Source of the DNA: AWTP1-13 sp033764875
Lineage (GTDB): Bacteria; Pseudomonadota; Alphaproteobacteria; Rhizobiales; Hyphomicrobiaceae
Length of the DNA: 64,000 bases
Direction: 5' to 3'
Assembly: GCA_033764875.1 (NCBI GenBank)
Contig: JANRIO010000044.1
Span: forward strand, 1 to 64,000
The notes below the pieces were generated by a model. That model was not told the DNA's origin, ran no database searches, and worked only from the letters and a program-made list of their open reading frames with translations. Positions 44,701 to 53,150 of this stretch are shown one piece after another; the first letter of the stretch is position 1, and each line of letters begins with the position of its first letter. Made by a program: the position numbers and the translations under genes.

Positions 44701-45446
44701 TTGTAGCTTCCGAATGCGAACACCTCGGGCGGAGATTCTCCCAGCAGCCGATCCGCGGCCAACGCGTCCATCATGTAACGCAACACCGGATCATTGATGC
44801 TGTACCCGACGAAGCACACGGTCATTGAGCGAAACAGCTCCCCGACAAACCTGGCCGCCCACCTCTCGGTCAGATAGGCCAGACCAAAATCGCCGCTCGA
44901 CAGTACAAGGCTGTTTAAGTTGCTTGCGGTTGGCGCAGCCGACAACAGACCGTGCAGATAAACAACGCCATCCCAACGCTTCTTCGGCACGGGCAGTAGA
45001 GGCGCCATGTAGGAATGAAATGAAAGCTGTTTGGCTGTGCGCACTTCTTCAAACAATCGGTCGAAGTTCGTTGTGATCAGCCGCTGGCGCTGGTCGCGCG
45101 TCCGCGACAGGGTCAGAAGTGCTTCGTGCGTGGCGGTTGCGTCAGGCAGTGCGAGATTGGCGGTCAGGACGCTGGCAACTTGCCGCCGGATCACCTCGCG
45201 GCCGTTGACCAACTCGCCCTCCAGCAGCCCCAGAACCGAGTCGTATTGACCGCGCTTGAATGCAGCAGAGACGGGCGATGAGAAGGCAAGACCCAGTTCG
45301 TCACGAACGCGCGTCACCAGCCCGCCGAACCCGGGCAGCCCCGCGGGATACGAAATACCTGCCCCACAGAAGAAGACCACGCGTCCCTCTTCGTGAGCCT
45401 GCAGCAGTCGCTCAGGTACGTCAGGCCCATTCTCGATGAGCTGCAT
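41718..45446 (-). CDS. SIR2-domain protein, candidate defence-associated sirtuin
   Basis: A 1242-aa protein. Residues 1-260 are a SIR2-like NADase domain: GAGIS (28-32) with YPAGLPGF, ITTNFDRLFE with N127 and D129, VVYLHGLL with H165, and VCFVGYSINDPVLRYMMDA from 210. The other 980 residues are helical, Trp-rich and without any domain I recognise. This build, a SIR2 head on a very large helical body, is that of the DSR1/DSR2 anti-phage proteins, where phage sensing by the body triggers NAD depletion. GC content and codon use are visibly below the neighbours, which suggests transfer. The ATG at 45446 has AGGGAGAGG upstream; a frame to 45512 is less likely. Confidence 0.85.
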   Translation of the reverse strand: MQLIENGPDVPERLLQAHEEGRVVFFCGAGISYPAGLPGFGGLVTRVRDELGLAFSSPVSAAFKRGQYDSVLGLLEGELVNGREVIRRQVASVLTANLALPDATATHEALLTLSRTRDQRQRLITTNFDRLFEEVRTAKQLSFHSYMAPLLPVPKKRWDGVVYLHGLLSAAPTASNLNSLVLSSGDFGLAYLTERWAARFVGELFRSMTVCFVGYSINDPVLRYMMDALAADRLLGESPPEVFAFGSYNKVENGRESAAAEWRAKNVTPILYREYKHHHYLHRTLREWAKIYRDGVEGHESIVARHARSQPGGSTAEDDYVGRLFWALSHCSGLPAKRFAEFDPLPSLDWLEPMSKTQYGYSDLERFGVRANLQPDDKLSFSLIVRPSPYALGPRMRLVGHHGLREGKLDAVMLWLAHWLARHVGDPALVLWVAGHGPRLHDAFAWHVEKALKEPGVPAAMVRLWRIVLSGRLHDMTRHFDLYSWVERLRANGYSPGLRLELVSLLVPQVQLSRSMRMDGDEGHREPNAEARIRDLVNWEIVLRSDYARDALRPLDDNAAWRRVLTECLADFTNLLRDALDLMRELDGAGDRSDFSYVAHPSIEPHEQNRDFNEWTVLIDLVRDAWAETAQTAPELARAEVKRWLSLRYPLFRRLAFFAAKNRGVFSATFGLDVLLDDPWWLWSTETQREAIRLLVSVAPDLDEGDALRLQNVVLAGPDRAMFREHAEAEQIDRAIDREIWLRLIRLRDAGAQLAEAATARLADIEQRYPRWQPAAGDRDDFAFWIGDGGGWGEFRRTPVGLRELIDWLRDNPEARNFDSDDWQERCQKDSLRATQALFTLARQGIWPAARWRTALQAWAEPALLAQSWQRLATLLANAPDQFLRDANHATSWWLQAQAKTFSRREREFLTLVDRMLRLHRDDDLEIRDDIVGQSINHPIGHAMQALFSWWYRQNLRDGQGLHADVSRMLTEVSDTASTSYRLGRVLFGPNLIALFRVDHGWTQRHVLPLLDWARSVEEASAIWKGFLWNPRLYRSLFAEFKPMFLATAARAQVLGEHGEQYAGILTYAGLEATDLFTRAEMTGALTVLGERGLSRAARTLLDALEGSGEQRSAYWENRIKPFIERHWPRAAALRTPAISEKFARLCVASGGSFPEAFARLHDWLMPSERHDMLSQKLFESGLCQTHPETALQLLSVVIGDNPQWPPHQLRECLDQIQLADDALLRDHRFQRLDQLLRRHAR

Positions 45447-45691
45447 TGGCCCTCTCCCTACGCCGCATGATCGAGATTGGTTGCAGCCGTGCAAGCAAAA
45501 CCCACGGGCCATCGACAGGTTATCGAGGACGCGAGCTGTTCAAATCCGGACGTGGTACTCGGCAGCGCGATCGTATCCGATCACGATGCTCTCAATGGCG
45601 GCTTATGGGATCCCCCGCCCCCCGCCTTCCGGCCCCGGCCGATCGCGGCTAGGCTGGCGGCAAGCCGCACAACACTCCGGGGAGAAGCACC

Positions 45692-46582
45692 ATGTCCAAG
45701 GCCGTCATCACCTGCGCGCTCACCGGCTCGCTCACCGATCCCAAGCAGCACCCCGTGCCGGTGACGCCGGCCGAGATGGCAGCGGAAGCCCGCCGCGCCT
45801 TCGAGGCCGGCGCGTCAATCGTGCACGTGCACTTCCGCTCGCAAGGGCCGGGCAAGGGGCACCTGCCGTCGTGGGAGCCCGCCGTCGGCACCGACATCAT
45901 GGCCGCCATCCAGGAGGCCTGCCCCGGCATCATCCTCAACCAGTCGACGGGCATCATGGGGCCCGACATCGCAGGCCCGCTGGCCTGCCTGCGCGCCATC
46001 GCCCCCGAGATCGCCGCCTGCAACGCCGGCTCGCTCAACTATCTCAAGACCAAGGCGGACGGCTCCTGGGCCTGGCCGCCGCGGCTGTTCGACAACCCCG
46101 TCGACAAGGTGCGCGCCTATCTTGACGTCATGGCCGAGACCGACACCAAGCCCGAGTTCGAGTGCTTCGACACCGGCATCGTGCGCTGCGTCGAGATGTA
46201 CGTGAGGAACGGCATGTACAAGGGCCTGCCCCAGTACAACTTCGTCATGGGTGTCGAGAGCGGCATGCCGGCCGAGCCCGACCTGCTGCCGCTGCTGCGC
46301 AAGCTCGCGCTTCCCGGCGCGGCCTGGCAGGTGACGGCCATCGGCCGCGCCAGCGTCTGGGCGCTGCACCGCCGCGCCGCCGAGCTCGGCGGCCATCTGC
46401 GCACGGGTCTCGAGGATACGTTCTATCTGCCCGACGGCGGCAAGGCCCGCTCCAACGGCGACCTGATCGCGGCGCTGGCAAGCACCGCGCGCGAGGCCGG
46501 CCGCCAGATCGCCAGCCCCGACGAGGCCCGCAGCCTGATGGGCCTGAGGCCGAGCCGCAAGGTCGAGCGGCGCGCCGCCTGA
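45692..46582 (+). CDS. beta-keto acid cleavage enzyme (BKACE)
   Basis: A 296-aa zinc enzyme of the BKACE (formerly DUF849) family, which condenses a beta-keto acid with acetyl-CoA to give acetoacetate and a CoA ester. The founding member is the lysine-fermentation enzyme Kce. The Zn site is in IVHVHFRSQ, and the conserved NAGSLNYLK, MGVESGMP and HLRTGLEDTFYLP segments are present. The ribosome-binding site GGGGAG lies nine bases before the ATG at 45692. No lysine, carnitine or other pathway genes are adjacent, so its natural substrate here cannot be told. Confidence 0.92.
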   Translation: MSKAVITCALTGSLTDPKQHPVPVTPAEMAAEARRAFEAGASIVHVHFRSQGPGKGHLPSWEPAVGTDIMAAIQEACPGIILNQSTGIMGPDIAGPLACLRAIAPEIAACNAGSLNYLKTKADGSWAWPPRLFDNPVDKVRAYLDVMAETDTKPEFECFDTGIVRCVEMYVRNGMYKGLPQYNFVMGVESGMPAEPDLLPLLRKLALPGAAWQVTAIGRASVWALHRRAAELGGHLRTGLEDTFYLPDGGKARSNGDLIAALASTAREAGRQIASPDEARSLMGLRPSRKVERRAA

Positions 46583-46596
46583 GGGCGCGCGCCTTC

Positions 46597-47970
46597 TCAG
46601 CTCGCGAGCACCATCACGAAGTAGAGCAGCAGGCCGATTGCGCCCGACAGCATGAAGCCGGCCATGAAGCCGCGCATGTCGAAGGCCGGGCTCGGCTCCC
46701 GCATCGGCCGCGCGATCGGCGCCGGCAGGTTGCGCGACGAGGTCTTGATCGGCGCCGGCTTGCTCGCCGCCGGAGGCGTCACCTCGGTCCGCCTCTCGGC
46801 GGCACGCGCCTTCACCGGCTCGCTCTTGGCGACGGCCACCACCGGCTCCGGCGGCGGCGCGGCGGGCTCCGGCTCGGGCTGGCGCGGCGGCAACGGCGGC
46901 GTCGGTGCCGGCGGCGCTGCCGCCTCCCGCTCCCGCACCATGCGGGCCTTGCTCACGATCTGGGGAAGCTCCTCCGGCGGCAGCTCGAGCGGCAGGCTGG
47001 CGTGCGGCGCCGGCGCCGTGGCGGCCACCACCACCGGGACCGGCGGCGGCGCGGCGACCGGCGGCGCGCCGGCCTCTGCCGCCACCTCGCGCACCGGCTC
47101 GGGGCTCGTCGCCTGCGGCTGCGATGGCGCGGCGGCGGACACGGCCTGCGCCGGCTCGTCCGGCGCCGCGGTCTCGGCCGTGCGCGGCTCCTCCACCAGC
47201 TTGTCGGCCAGCATGATCTTCAGATTGTGCAGGGCGTGCATGGCAGCCGAGGCGTCGGCCGCCAGCCGCGCGTTGGCGGCGAACGCCGACACCAGCGGCT
47301 CGATCTGCGGATCGTTGGCCGTCACGCCGAACTCCTCGCGCACGCGCGCCTCGAGCGCGCCGTCGACCGGCACCGGCACGACCCCGGCCGCCTCGAGGAT
47401 CGAGGGGATATCGTCGCCGCCGGCGATCACGGCAGCGCTGCCGGCCAGCACGTCGCCAACCGGCCCTGCGGGCTCGGGCGCCGCGTGCTCGGGCGCCAGC
47501 AGGCGCAGCGCCCGCACTTGCGCCCCGGGCTCGCCCGCCGCCTCGGCGTCGGTGCCGGCGGCCTCGGTTGCCTGCGGCGCGGGGCCCGGGATGGCGACGG
47601 CGGCCTCGGCCGCGACCGTCACCGGCGCCGTGCCGGCCTCGACCGCCTCGAAGAACGGCACCGCGTGTGCCGGCGGCACCGCGTCCATCCAGTCGGGCAT
47701 CGAGCCCGGCGCTGCTTGGAACGGCGTCACCGCCGCGAGCGGCGCGCCGGCCGCCACGTCGGCGAGCCGCTCGGCCAGCCGCGCCGGCGCCTCGCCGGGC
47801 GCGACGATGGTGGTCGCCAGCGCTTCCTTCAAGGAGCCTGCGGGCGCATTCTTCAGCCGGTCGAGCGCGATGCGCTCGGCATCGGTGAGGCGCAGGTTGC
47901 GCGCCGCAGCCGGCAGCGCCATGTCCTCATCGAGGTCGTCATTGCCCTTCGGCAGTGTCGCGCCGTCCAT
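46597..47970 (-). CDS. Pro/Ala-rich protein with a C-terminal membrane anchor
   Basis: A 457-aa protein of unknown function. Residues 1-60 are charged and likely folded (DAERIALDRLKNAPAGSLKE). Residues 60-410 are a low-complexity Ala/Pro/Glu linker with one more ordered stretch around 215-280 (GVTANDPQIEPLVSAFAANA). One membrane helix lies at the very end, FMLSGAIGLLLYFVMVLAS, so the bulk is cytoplasmic with a tail anchor. GGAGGAG before the ATG at 47970 supports the start. It is convergent with the BKACE gene and follows the coiled-coil gene in the same direction, with which it may form a structural unit. Confidence 0.75.
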   Translation of the reverse strand: MDGATLPKGNDDLDEDMALPAAARNLRLTDAERIALDRLKNAPAGSLKEALATTIVAPGEAPARLAERLADVAAGAPLAAVTPFQAAPGSMPDWMDAVPPAHAVPFFEAVEAGTAPVTVAAEAAVAIPGPAPQATEAAGTDAEAAGEPGAQVRALRLLAPEHAAPEPAGPVGDVLAGSAAVIAGGDDIPSILEAAGVVPVPVDGALEARVREEFGVTANDPQIEPLVSAFAANARLAADASAAMHALHNLKIMLADKLVEEPRTAETAAPDEPAQAVSAAAPSQPQATSPEPVREVAAEAGAPPVAAPPPVPVVVAATAPAPHASLPLELPPEELPQIVSKARMVREREAAAPPAPTPPLPPRQPEPEPAAPPPEPVVAVAKSEPVKARAAERRTEVTPPAASKPAPIKTSSRNLPAPIARPMREPSPAFDMRGFMAGFMLSGAIGLLLYFVMVLAS

Positions 47971-48146
47971 GGCTCCTCCACGCAATACCAGTGCACGACC
48001 TCGACGCACGTTGCGAGGTCGCGTCCGCGGACTGCCGAGGCGGCACCCCGCTGGGTCATCAAACGACTGATCCTAGAGGCCTCGTCCCCGAACGAGGACG
48101 TCGCCTGCCCCATGCAGAGCCGGACACCGCCAATTGCGGGTCCGGT

Positions 48147-49670
48147 TCACCCCTTTGCCAGCCCCGACAGGCGGTCCAGCAGGCGTGGCCGACGACGTTC
48201 CTCGAGTATCGCGGGGCCTTGGGGCATTTCTACGGCAGCAGCTCCCTGCGCCGCGCCTGCCGCGGCGGGCTCGCCGCTGCCGGCGGCCGCGTCCCGGGCC
48301 GCCTCGCTCGCCGCCGCGTCGCCGCCTTGCGGCGCCGCCGCGGACGTGTCCGCAACCTCTTGCAGACCAAGCTCTTCCTGCGCCTCGCCCGTGACCACGG
48401 CGGCCTGCGCGCGCTTGATCTCCCGGGCCATCTCCTGCACGCCGCCGTTGCGCTCCGCCGCGTCGCTGGGAACCGCGAGCACGCGCGCCACCCGCTCGGC
48501 GATCTTGTCCTCGCCGGGGCGGCCCGCGCGCCGGCGCAGCGGCTGCGCCGCTCCGATCTGCCCGGCCTGGCTGATGCGGCGGATCTCCTCCATGAAGTGC
48601 GCGGCCTGCCGCGCCATCCGCTCGTGCGAGGCCGCCAGCTCCGCCCGCAACCGCCCGATCGTCGCCGTCTGCTGGTCGGAGTGCGCCTGCGCCGAGCCCA
48701 GCCGCGCCTTCAGCATCAGCTTGTTCTCGCGCACCTGTCCCGGGTCGCCCTCGAAGCGGTCGTAGGTGTCGAGCGCTGCCTTGAGCCGCGCGATCTCGGC
48801 CTGCTGGTCCTCCGCGCTGGCCTTGAGGGTGCGGATCTCGTCCGCGAAAGCGAGGCGCGCCGCATCCTCGTCCGACGTCGCGGCCCGGATCGCCTCGACG
48901 GCCCGCTCGGCGTCGGCTGCGCGTCGCTTGAGCCGCTCGATCTCCTCGCGCGTCGCGCCGGCCCCGTCCTCGGCGGCCGCGCCGCTGGAGCGCGCCAGCC
49001 GCTGCTGCAGCCGCTCGATCAGGGCCGCCTGCTCGCGCATGCGGGTACGAAGCGTCTCGATCTCGCCGCTGCGCGCCGTGTCCGCCTCGTGCGCTGCCGG
49101 GGGCTCCGGCACGCCCTTGCCGTTCAGCGCGCTCGTGAGCCTCTCGATCTTGGCGCTCTGCTGCTGCGTGAGCGCGCTTGCCTCCTCCAGCGCCAGCTGG
49201 TGGCGCTTGGCCCCGCTCGTCAGCTCGGCGATCTCGCGGTCGCGGTTGAACAGCAGGCGCTTGGCCTCGGCGAGCCGCGCCTCGACCCGCGGCAGCCGGT
49301 CTGCGACGGTCTGCTCCAGCACCCGGCGCGCATTGACGTGCTCGTCGAGCTGCGTTCTCAGGTCGCCGATGCTGCGCTCCAGGTCCGAGATGCTGGCGTC
49401 GCGCCGGTTGATCTCGATGAACTGCCGCGCCCGCTCCATCCTGGCCTGCTCGAGCGCCGTCTCCAGCTTGTGCACGCGAATCGCGAACTCGGCCCGCATG
49501 CGGTCGCGGTCGGCCTTGATCTCCTCCTCGCTCACCGGCATCGTCTGCTTCAGGCGGGAGGTCGTCAGTCGCACCGCGCGCGCCCACAACGCCGAGCCGA
49601 TCAGCAAGCCGAGAAGGCTCGCGGCCAGGAAGCCCAGCGCCACCAGCATTGCGGATTGAACTGATATCAC
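48147..49670 (-). CDS. membrane-anchored coiled-coil protein
   Basis: A 507-aa protein with one N-terminal membrane helix (residues 7-30, LVALGFLAASLLGLLIGSALW) and then about 370 residues of nearly continuous coiled coil rich in Arg, Glu, Ala and Gln. The tail is Ala/Gly-rich and ends in a basic helix (ERRRPRLLDRLSGLAKG). It is most likely a cytoplasmic scaffold tethered to the inner membrane. The start is uncertain: GTG at 49670 has GAGGA at a good distance, TTG 49673 is one codon earlier, and ATG 49649 is eight residues on. I know of no functional family for it. Confidence 0.75.
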   Translation of the reverse strand: MISVQSAMLVALGFLAASLLGLLIGSALWARAVRLTTSRLKQTMPVSEEEIKADRDRMRAEFAIRVHKLETALEQARMERARQFIEINRRDASISDLERSIGDLRTQLDEHVNARRVLEQTVADRLPRVEARLAEAKRLLFNRDREIAELTSGAKRHQLALEEASALTQQQSAKIERLTSALNGKGVPEPPAAHEADTARSGEIETLRTRMREQAALIERLQQRLARSSGAAAEDGAGATREEIERLKRRAADAERAVEAIRAATSDEDAARLAFADEIRTLKASAEDQQAEIARLKAALDTYDRFEGDPGQVRENKLMLKARLGSAQAHSDQQTATIGRLRAELAASHERMARQAAHFMEEIRRISQAGQIGAAQPLRRRAGRPGEDKIAERVARVLAVPSDAAERNGGVQEMAREIKRAQAAVVTGEAQEELGLQEVADTSAAAPQGGDAAASEAARDAAAGSGEPAAAGAAQGAAAVEMPQGPAILEERRRPRLLDRLSGLAKG

Positions 49671-50005
49671 CAAACCATCCTCGGCTCGCCCGGCTCAGAA
49701 GGCATCCCGACGTTCCCCCGTCCCTGCCTGGCCGCACGATAGGCGGTCTGCAAGACCGTATTGATGCAGCCTCGAGACGGACATCCCAACGGCATCCGTG
49801 CCCGCGACGCCGGACGTGACGCGACGAGGCCCGCCGCGCAGCCCATTGGGCACCACGAGACGAGACTCAATCGCTCCCCCGAAAGTGCGGCAGATACTAG
49901 GCGGCGCCCCCCGCCCCGTCGACCCATGGGGGAAGTTTTTGCACGGGCCTCGCCCGGCGCTCCGTGCTCCGAGGGATCGACCTCGGCCAGCGTCCTAGAG
50001 AGATC
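49671..50005. other. intergenic region, 335 bp
   Basis: This lies between the eipA stop and the start of the coiled-coil gene, both minus strand. It contains a short perfect hairpin, CGGTCT-GCA-AGACCG, at about 49751-49765 that may belong to a leader. Nothing else is recognisable and no gene is supported. Confidence 0.4.
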
Positions 50006-50851
50006 TCAGAAGGGGTTCCAGGTCGGACGGCGCGTGTATTTCAGGTAGCCGACGTTGGCCCCGAAGCGCAGTCCGATGCCCGCCCGGATCGGCGCCACCA
50101 CCACGTCGTCGCTCTCCTGGAACGTGATGCCGACCCCGCCGACGAGGTAGGCGAGCCCCGCAACTCCCGGGAATCTCTGATAGATCTGATCGGGATAGCG
50201 AAGGTTGTAGACCAGCACCATCACCTTCGACCCCTCGGCGCCGGCATCCCATCCGATGGACGGGCCCTGCCAGTACACGCGATGCGTGCCGGCATCCTTG
50301 GTGTACAGCATGCCCTCGCCGTAGCGTAGACCGGCGACCAGCGCGCCGCCTGCGTCCTGCCCCAGGATGTAGCCGTTGGGCCGGCCCTTGCTCTTGAATG
50401 CGTACTCGACGACGTTCGCCAGCCCCTTGCTGACCGAGCCGAAGAAATTGTGCCCCGCCTGCAGGATCTCGCTGTTTGAGAACGACCTCTCGTCGCCGTA
50501 GTCGGCCCGGTCGCGCGGCGGCGGCGGGTCGTCGTAGCCCGGGGGCGGCGCCGCATACGGCTCGCCGTAGCGCACCGGCGGCGGCTGCGCGCCGGGATAG
50601 GCGTCTCCGTACCGGGCAGGCGGCGGATAGGGCGCCTCGCTGGCCGCGGCAGGCGGCCGGTAGGCATCGTCCCGCGGCAGCGGCCGGATGGTGTTGTCGA
50701 GCGGACGCCGATAGCCCTCCTCGGGCGGCACCCGATAGGGATCGTTGCGATAGTCCTGCGCCGCTGCGGGCTGCGCCAGCGCGGCCGCGGAGAGGAAGGC
50801 GCACGCGGCCAGGACCGGCGGCGCAAGTCGCTTGGGAGTGAGCTGACCCAT
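50006..50851 (-). CDS. eipA: envelope integrity protein EipA (DUF1134)
   Basis: A 281-aa secreted protein. A signal peptide ends at QPAAAQ, a Pro/Tyr-rich linker of about 90 residues follows, and the DUF1134 domain occupies the C-terminal 160 residues (NGYILGQDAGGALVAGLRYG, VYWQGPSIGWDAGAEGSKVM, PIRAGIGLRFGANVGYLKYT, ending PTWNPF). In Brucella EipA is a periplasmic small beta-barrel needed for envelope integrity and virulence. The ATG at 50851 is preferred for a normal-length signal peptide; ATG at 50872 and GTG further up are possible. A CtrA-like box lies about 107 bp upstream. Confidence 0.92.
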   Translation of the reverse strand: MGQLTPKRLAPPVLAACAFLSAAALAQPAAAQDYRNDPYRVPPEEGYRRPLDNTIRPLPRDDAYRPPAAASEAPYPPPARYGDAYPGAQPPPVRYGEPYAAPPPGYDDPPPPRDRADYGDERSFSNSEILQAGHNFFGSVSKGLANVVEYAFKSKGRPNGYILGQDAGGALVAGLRYGEGMLYTKDAGTHRVYWQGPSIGWDAGAEGSKVMVLVYNLRYPDQIYQRFPGVAGLAYLVGGVGITFQESDDVVVAPIRAGIGLRFGANVGYLKYTRRPTWNPF

Positions 50852-50957
50852 GGGTTCCACACGAGGGTTCATGACCGCGGCCCGTGCGCAACTGCCGCCG
50901 GACGCGCTGGCGGACACCGCGCGAATCGCACTCGGTCCGCCACACCGGAGCTTTCAC

Positions 50958-50972
50958 TTAAAAGATTACTAA
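50958..50972 (-). promoter_or_regulatory. CtrA-like binding site upstream of eipA
   Basis: TTAA-AAGATTA-CTAA on the top strand matches the CtrA consensus TTAA-N7-TTAA with one mismatch. It lies in the only AT-rich stretch before eipA. CtrA control of eipA is known in Brucella. The chpT gene, whose product feeds CtrA phosphorylation, is 1.4 kb away. Confidence 0.5.
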
Positions 50973-51031
50973 AGTATGGCCGCAGTTTGCGCGTATTGCG
51001 GACGGCACCGTTTTCGCGGGTGCTCCGTCCT

Positions 51032-51862
51032 TCAGAATCCCTTCTGCCGCGCGATCGGCTGCCGGCCCCAGGCGACGAAGTCCGGATTGACGAATTTGTC
51101 GGCCTGCTTGCCATAGACGAGCGGATCTCCGCCGAGCGTCGTCACGCAGCCGCCGGCGGCGGCGAGGATGGCGTGCCCGGCCGCGGTGTCCCACTCGCTC
51201 GTCGGCCCCGCGCGCGGATACAGGTCCCACTCGCCGCGCGCGATCAGGCCGAACTTCAACGACGAGGACACCGCCTTGCGCTCGACGATGGTGTAGCCGT
51301 CGAGGAAGCGCGCCGTCGCCGTGTTGAGATGCGACTGGCTGGTCAGCGCCGCCAGCCCGTTGAGGTCGGGCACCCGCGTGCGGATCTCCTTGAAGTCGAT
51401 CTCGGCGAGCGTGCGCCGGGCCGACGCGGGATCGACCCGCGCCGCGAGCGCCGTGTCGGGCCCGACCGTGACGTAGAGATCCGACAGCGCCGGCGCATAG
51501 ACGAGCCCGAACACCGGCACCCGGTTCTCGACCAGCGCCACGTTGACGGTGAACTCGTCTCCGCCGCGCACGTAGCCCTTGGTGCCGTCGAGCGGATCGA
51601 CCAGGAAGAACGCCTGCGCGACCGCCGGCAGCGCGCCCTCCGTTGCCAGCTCCTCGGCGATCACCGGCGTATCGGGGGCCAGCCGCGCCAGCGCCGCAAG
51701 GATCAGCGCCTCCGATTCGCGATCCGCGATGGTGACCGGCGAATGGTCGGCCTTGCGCTCGGCCGTGACGCCGGCAGCGCGATGCGCGAGCTGCAGCTTT
51801 CCGACATCGAGCGCCACGGGAATGAGCCCTTCGGCGAGCGTCTTCATGGGCAAAGCCTGCAT
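51032..51862 (-). CDS. cysQ: 3'(2'),5'-bisphosphate nucleotidase CysQ
   Basis: A 276-aa Mg-dependent, Li-sensitive phosphatase that turns PAP into AMP in sulfate assimilation. Metal-binding motifs are VIAEE, then DPLDGTKGYVRG and EWDTAAGHAIL, all standard for CysQ. The start at 51862 is chosen; a Met five codons later (51847) and a GTG slightly upstream are possible. An ORF extension to 52096 has no homology. It stands between eipA and the divergent chpT gene and could share the eipA transcript, since cysQ lies upstream of the eipA control region on the same strand only by chance. Confidence 0.93.
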   Translation of the reverse strand: MQALPMKTLAEGLIPVALDVGKLQLAHRAAGVTAERKADHSPVTIADRESEALILAALARLAPDTPVIAEELATEGALPAVAQAFFLVDPLDGTKGYVRGGDEFTVNVALVENRVPVFGLVYAPALSDLYVTVGPDTALAARVDPASARRTLAEIDFKEIRTRVPDLNGLAALTSQSHLNTATARFLDGYTIVERKAVSSSLKFGLIARGEWDLYPRAGPTSEWDTAAGHAILAAAGGCVTTLGGDPLVYGKQADKFVNPDFVAWGRQPIARQKGF

Positions 51863-52376
51863 GCGCGTGCGCACGACCTCTCTTCTCTGGATTGCCCTCG
51901 GCTCTGCCTCGGCAGAAGCGCTGGCGGGGGAAAGCCACGGCGCGCGCGGCACCGGTGCCCGGCGTGGGGCGTCTGCCCGAGCCCGCCCGACGCTGGCGCA
52001 TGGCGGACGATGGCCTGCAACAGTAGCCCCAATCGGGTTGTCGAGGAAAGGCAGGCATGTGCGCGGCCTGTGCAATCTTTCGGCTGCCGGGGCCATTGCC
52101 GGTCCGCGTCTGCCACCGGGCGGGCCGCGCAGAGGATCGGACCTGCGATCAACAGGCTAGCACGGCCAGCAGGGCGCGCACGCAAAGTGCCGCTGTTGCC
52201 GCCTCGTGACGCAGCCGCCAGCAGTCCGCGTGCGCTTGCAACTGTTGCTGGCCCGACGCCCGCGAAGCATGTATCAGTTGACGAGATCGCCGCCGTGCAG
52301 CGCCGGGAAGGGCGCCGTTCTCGCGTATCCTGCATCAGGCGGAGCCGTCCAATCACCTGATACAAAAGGTCTCTCC
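51863..52376. promoter_or_regulatory. intergenic region between cysQ and chpT, 514 bp
   Basis: This divergent intergenic region should carry promoters for both genes. A TTGACG hexamer at 52278-52283 could be a -35 for chpT, but no good -10 follows. Open frames crossing it are continuations of the flanking genes. Nothing else is recognisable. Confidence 0.35.
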
Positions 52377-53021
52377 ATGACCGCACGCGCCCAACCGTCC
52401 GATCTCGAGCTTGCCGCGCTCATCTCCAGCAAGATCTGTCACGATGTCATCGGCCCTGTGGGCGCGATCTACAACGGCATCGAGATCCTCGACGAGGACG
52501 ACAACGCCGACGCCAAGACGTACGCCATGGACGTCATCCGCAACGTCACCGAGCAGGCCTCCGCCCGCCTGCAGTTCGCACGCTTCGCCTTCGGCGCCGC
52601 AGGCTCAGCCGGCGCCCAGATCGAGCTCGGCACTGCCGAGCAGATCAGCCGCGGCCTCGTCGGCAAGGGCAAGCACAAGCTCGCCTGGCGCGGCCAGCCC
52701 GGCTACATGGCCAAGGACAAGGTGAAGCTGCTGCTCAACCTGGTCGCCAGCTCCATCACCTGTCTGCCGCGCGGCGGCGAGATCGAGGTATCGATCCTCG
52801 GCAGCATGGAGAAGCCGGCCTTCGTGCTGCGCTGCCAGGGTCCCGGCGCCCGCCCGCCCCAGTATCTTGCCGAGTTCGTCGGCACCGGCGAGCCTCCCGC
52901 TCTCGATGCCATGACCATCCAGGCCTACTACACCTGGCGCCTGGCCGACACCTGCGTCATGCAGATCGAGATCGTCAAGGACGGCGCCGACGTCGTCATG
53001 GCGGCCAAGCCCAAGGCCTGA
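52377..53021 (+). CDS. chpT: histidine phosphotransferase ChpT
   Basis: A 214-aa ChpT (DUF2328). It passes phosphate from the kinase CckA to CtrA and CpdR in the alphaproteobacterial cell-cycle relay. The phospho-accepting His is in SSKICHDVIGPVGAIYNG near residue 22. The C-terminal half is the degenerate HATPase-like domain with KVKLLLNLVASSITCLPRGG. The ATG at 52377 gives the family start. It is followed by a single-domain response regulator in the same direction, a common pairing in this order. Confidence 0.93.
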   Translation: MTARAQPSDLELAALISSKICHDVIGPVGAIYNGIEILDEDDNADAKTYAMDVIRNVTEQASARLQFARFAFGAAGSAGAQIELGTAEQISRGLVGKGKHKLAWRGQPGYMAKDKVKLLLNLVASSITCLPRGGEIEVSILGSMEKPAFVLRCQGPGARPPQYLAEFVGTGEPPALDAMTIQAYYTWRLADTCVMQIEIVKDGADVVMAAKPKA

Positions 53022-53150
53022 GGCGCGGCGGACACGCGTCCCTCGCCTGGCCGCAATATTCCCCCCGCTCGTGCCGTCCTGCGACAATCCGGCAACCTCC
53101 CGTTAAGGCTTTGCCGGCACCTTGGAAGCGCGGCATTGGCGGGGTTGCAG

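Noticed and set aside
41565..45691. Mobile element or tRNA-linked island carrying the SIR2 gene
   Set aside because: No integrase, transposase, direct repeats or tRNA gene can be seen at either side; only lower GC hints at transfer.
45436..46125. Plus-strand frame overlapping the start of the SIR2 and BKACE genes
   Set aside because: It is a shadow of BKACE in another frame without homology.
49751..49765. tRNA or small RNA at the CGGTCT-GCA-AGACCG hairpin
   Set aside because: No T-arm, acceptor stem or other cloverleaf parts are present.
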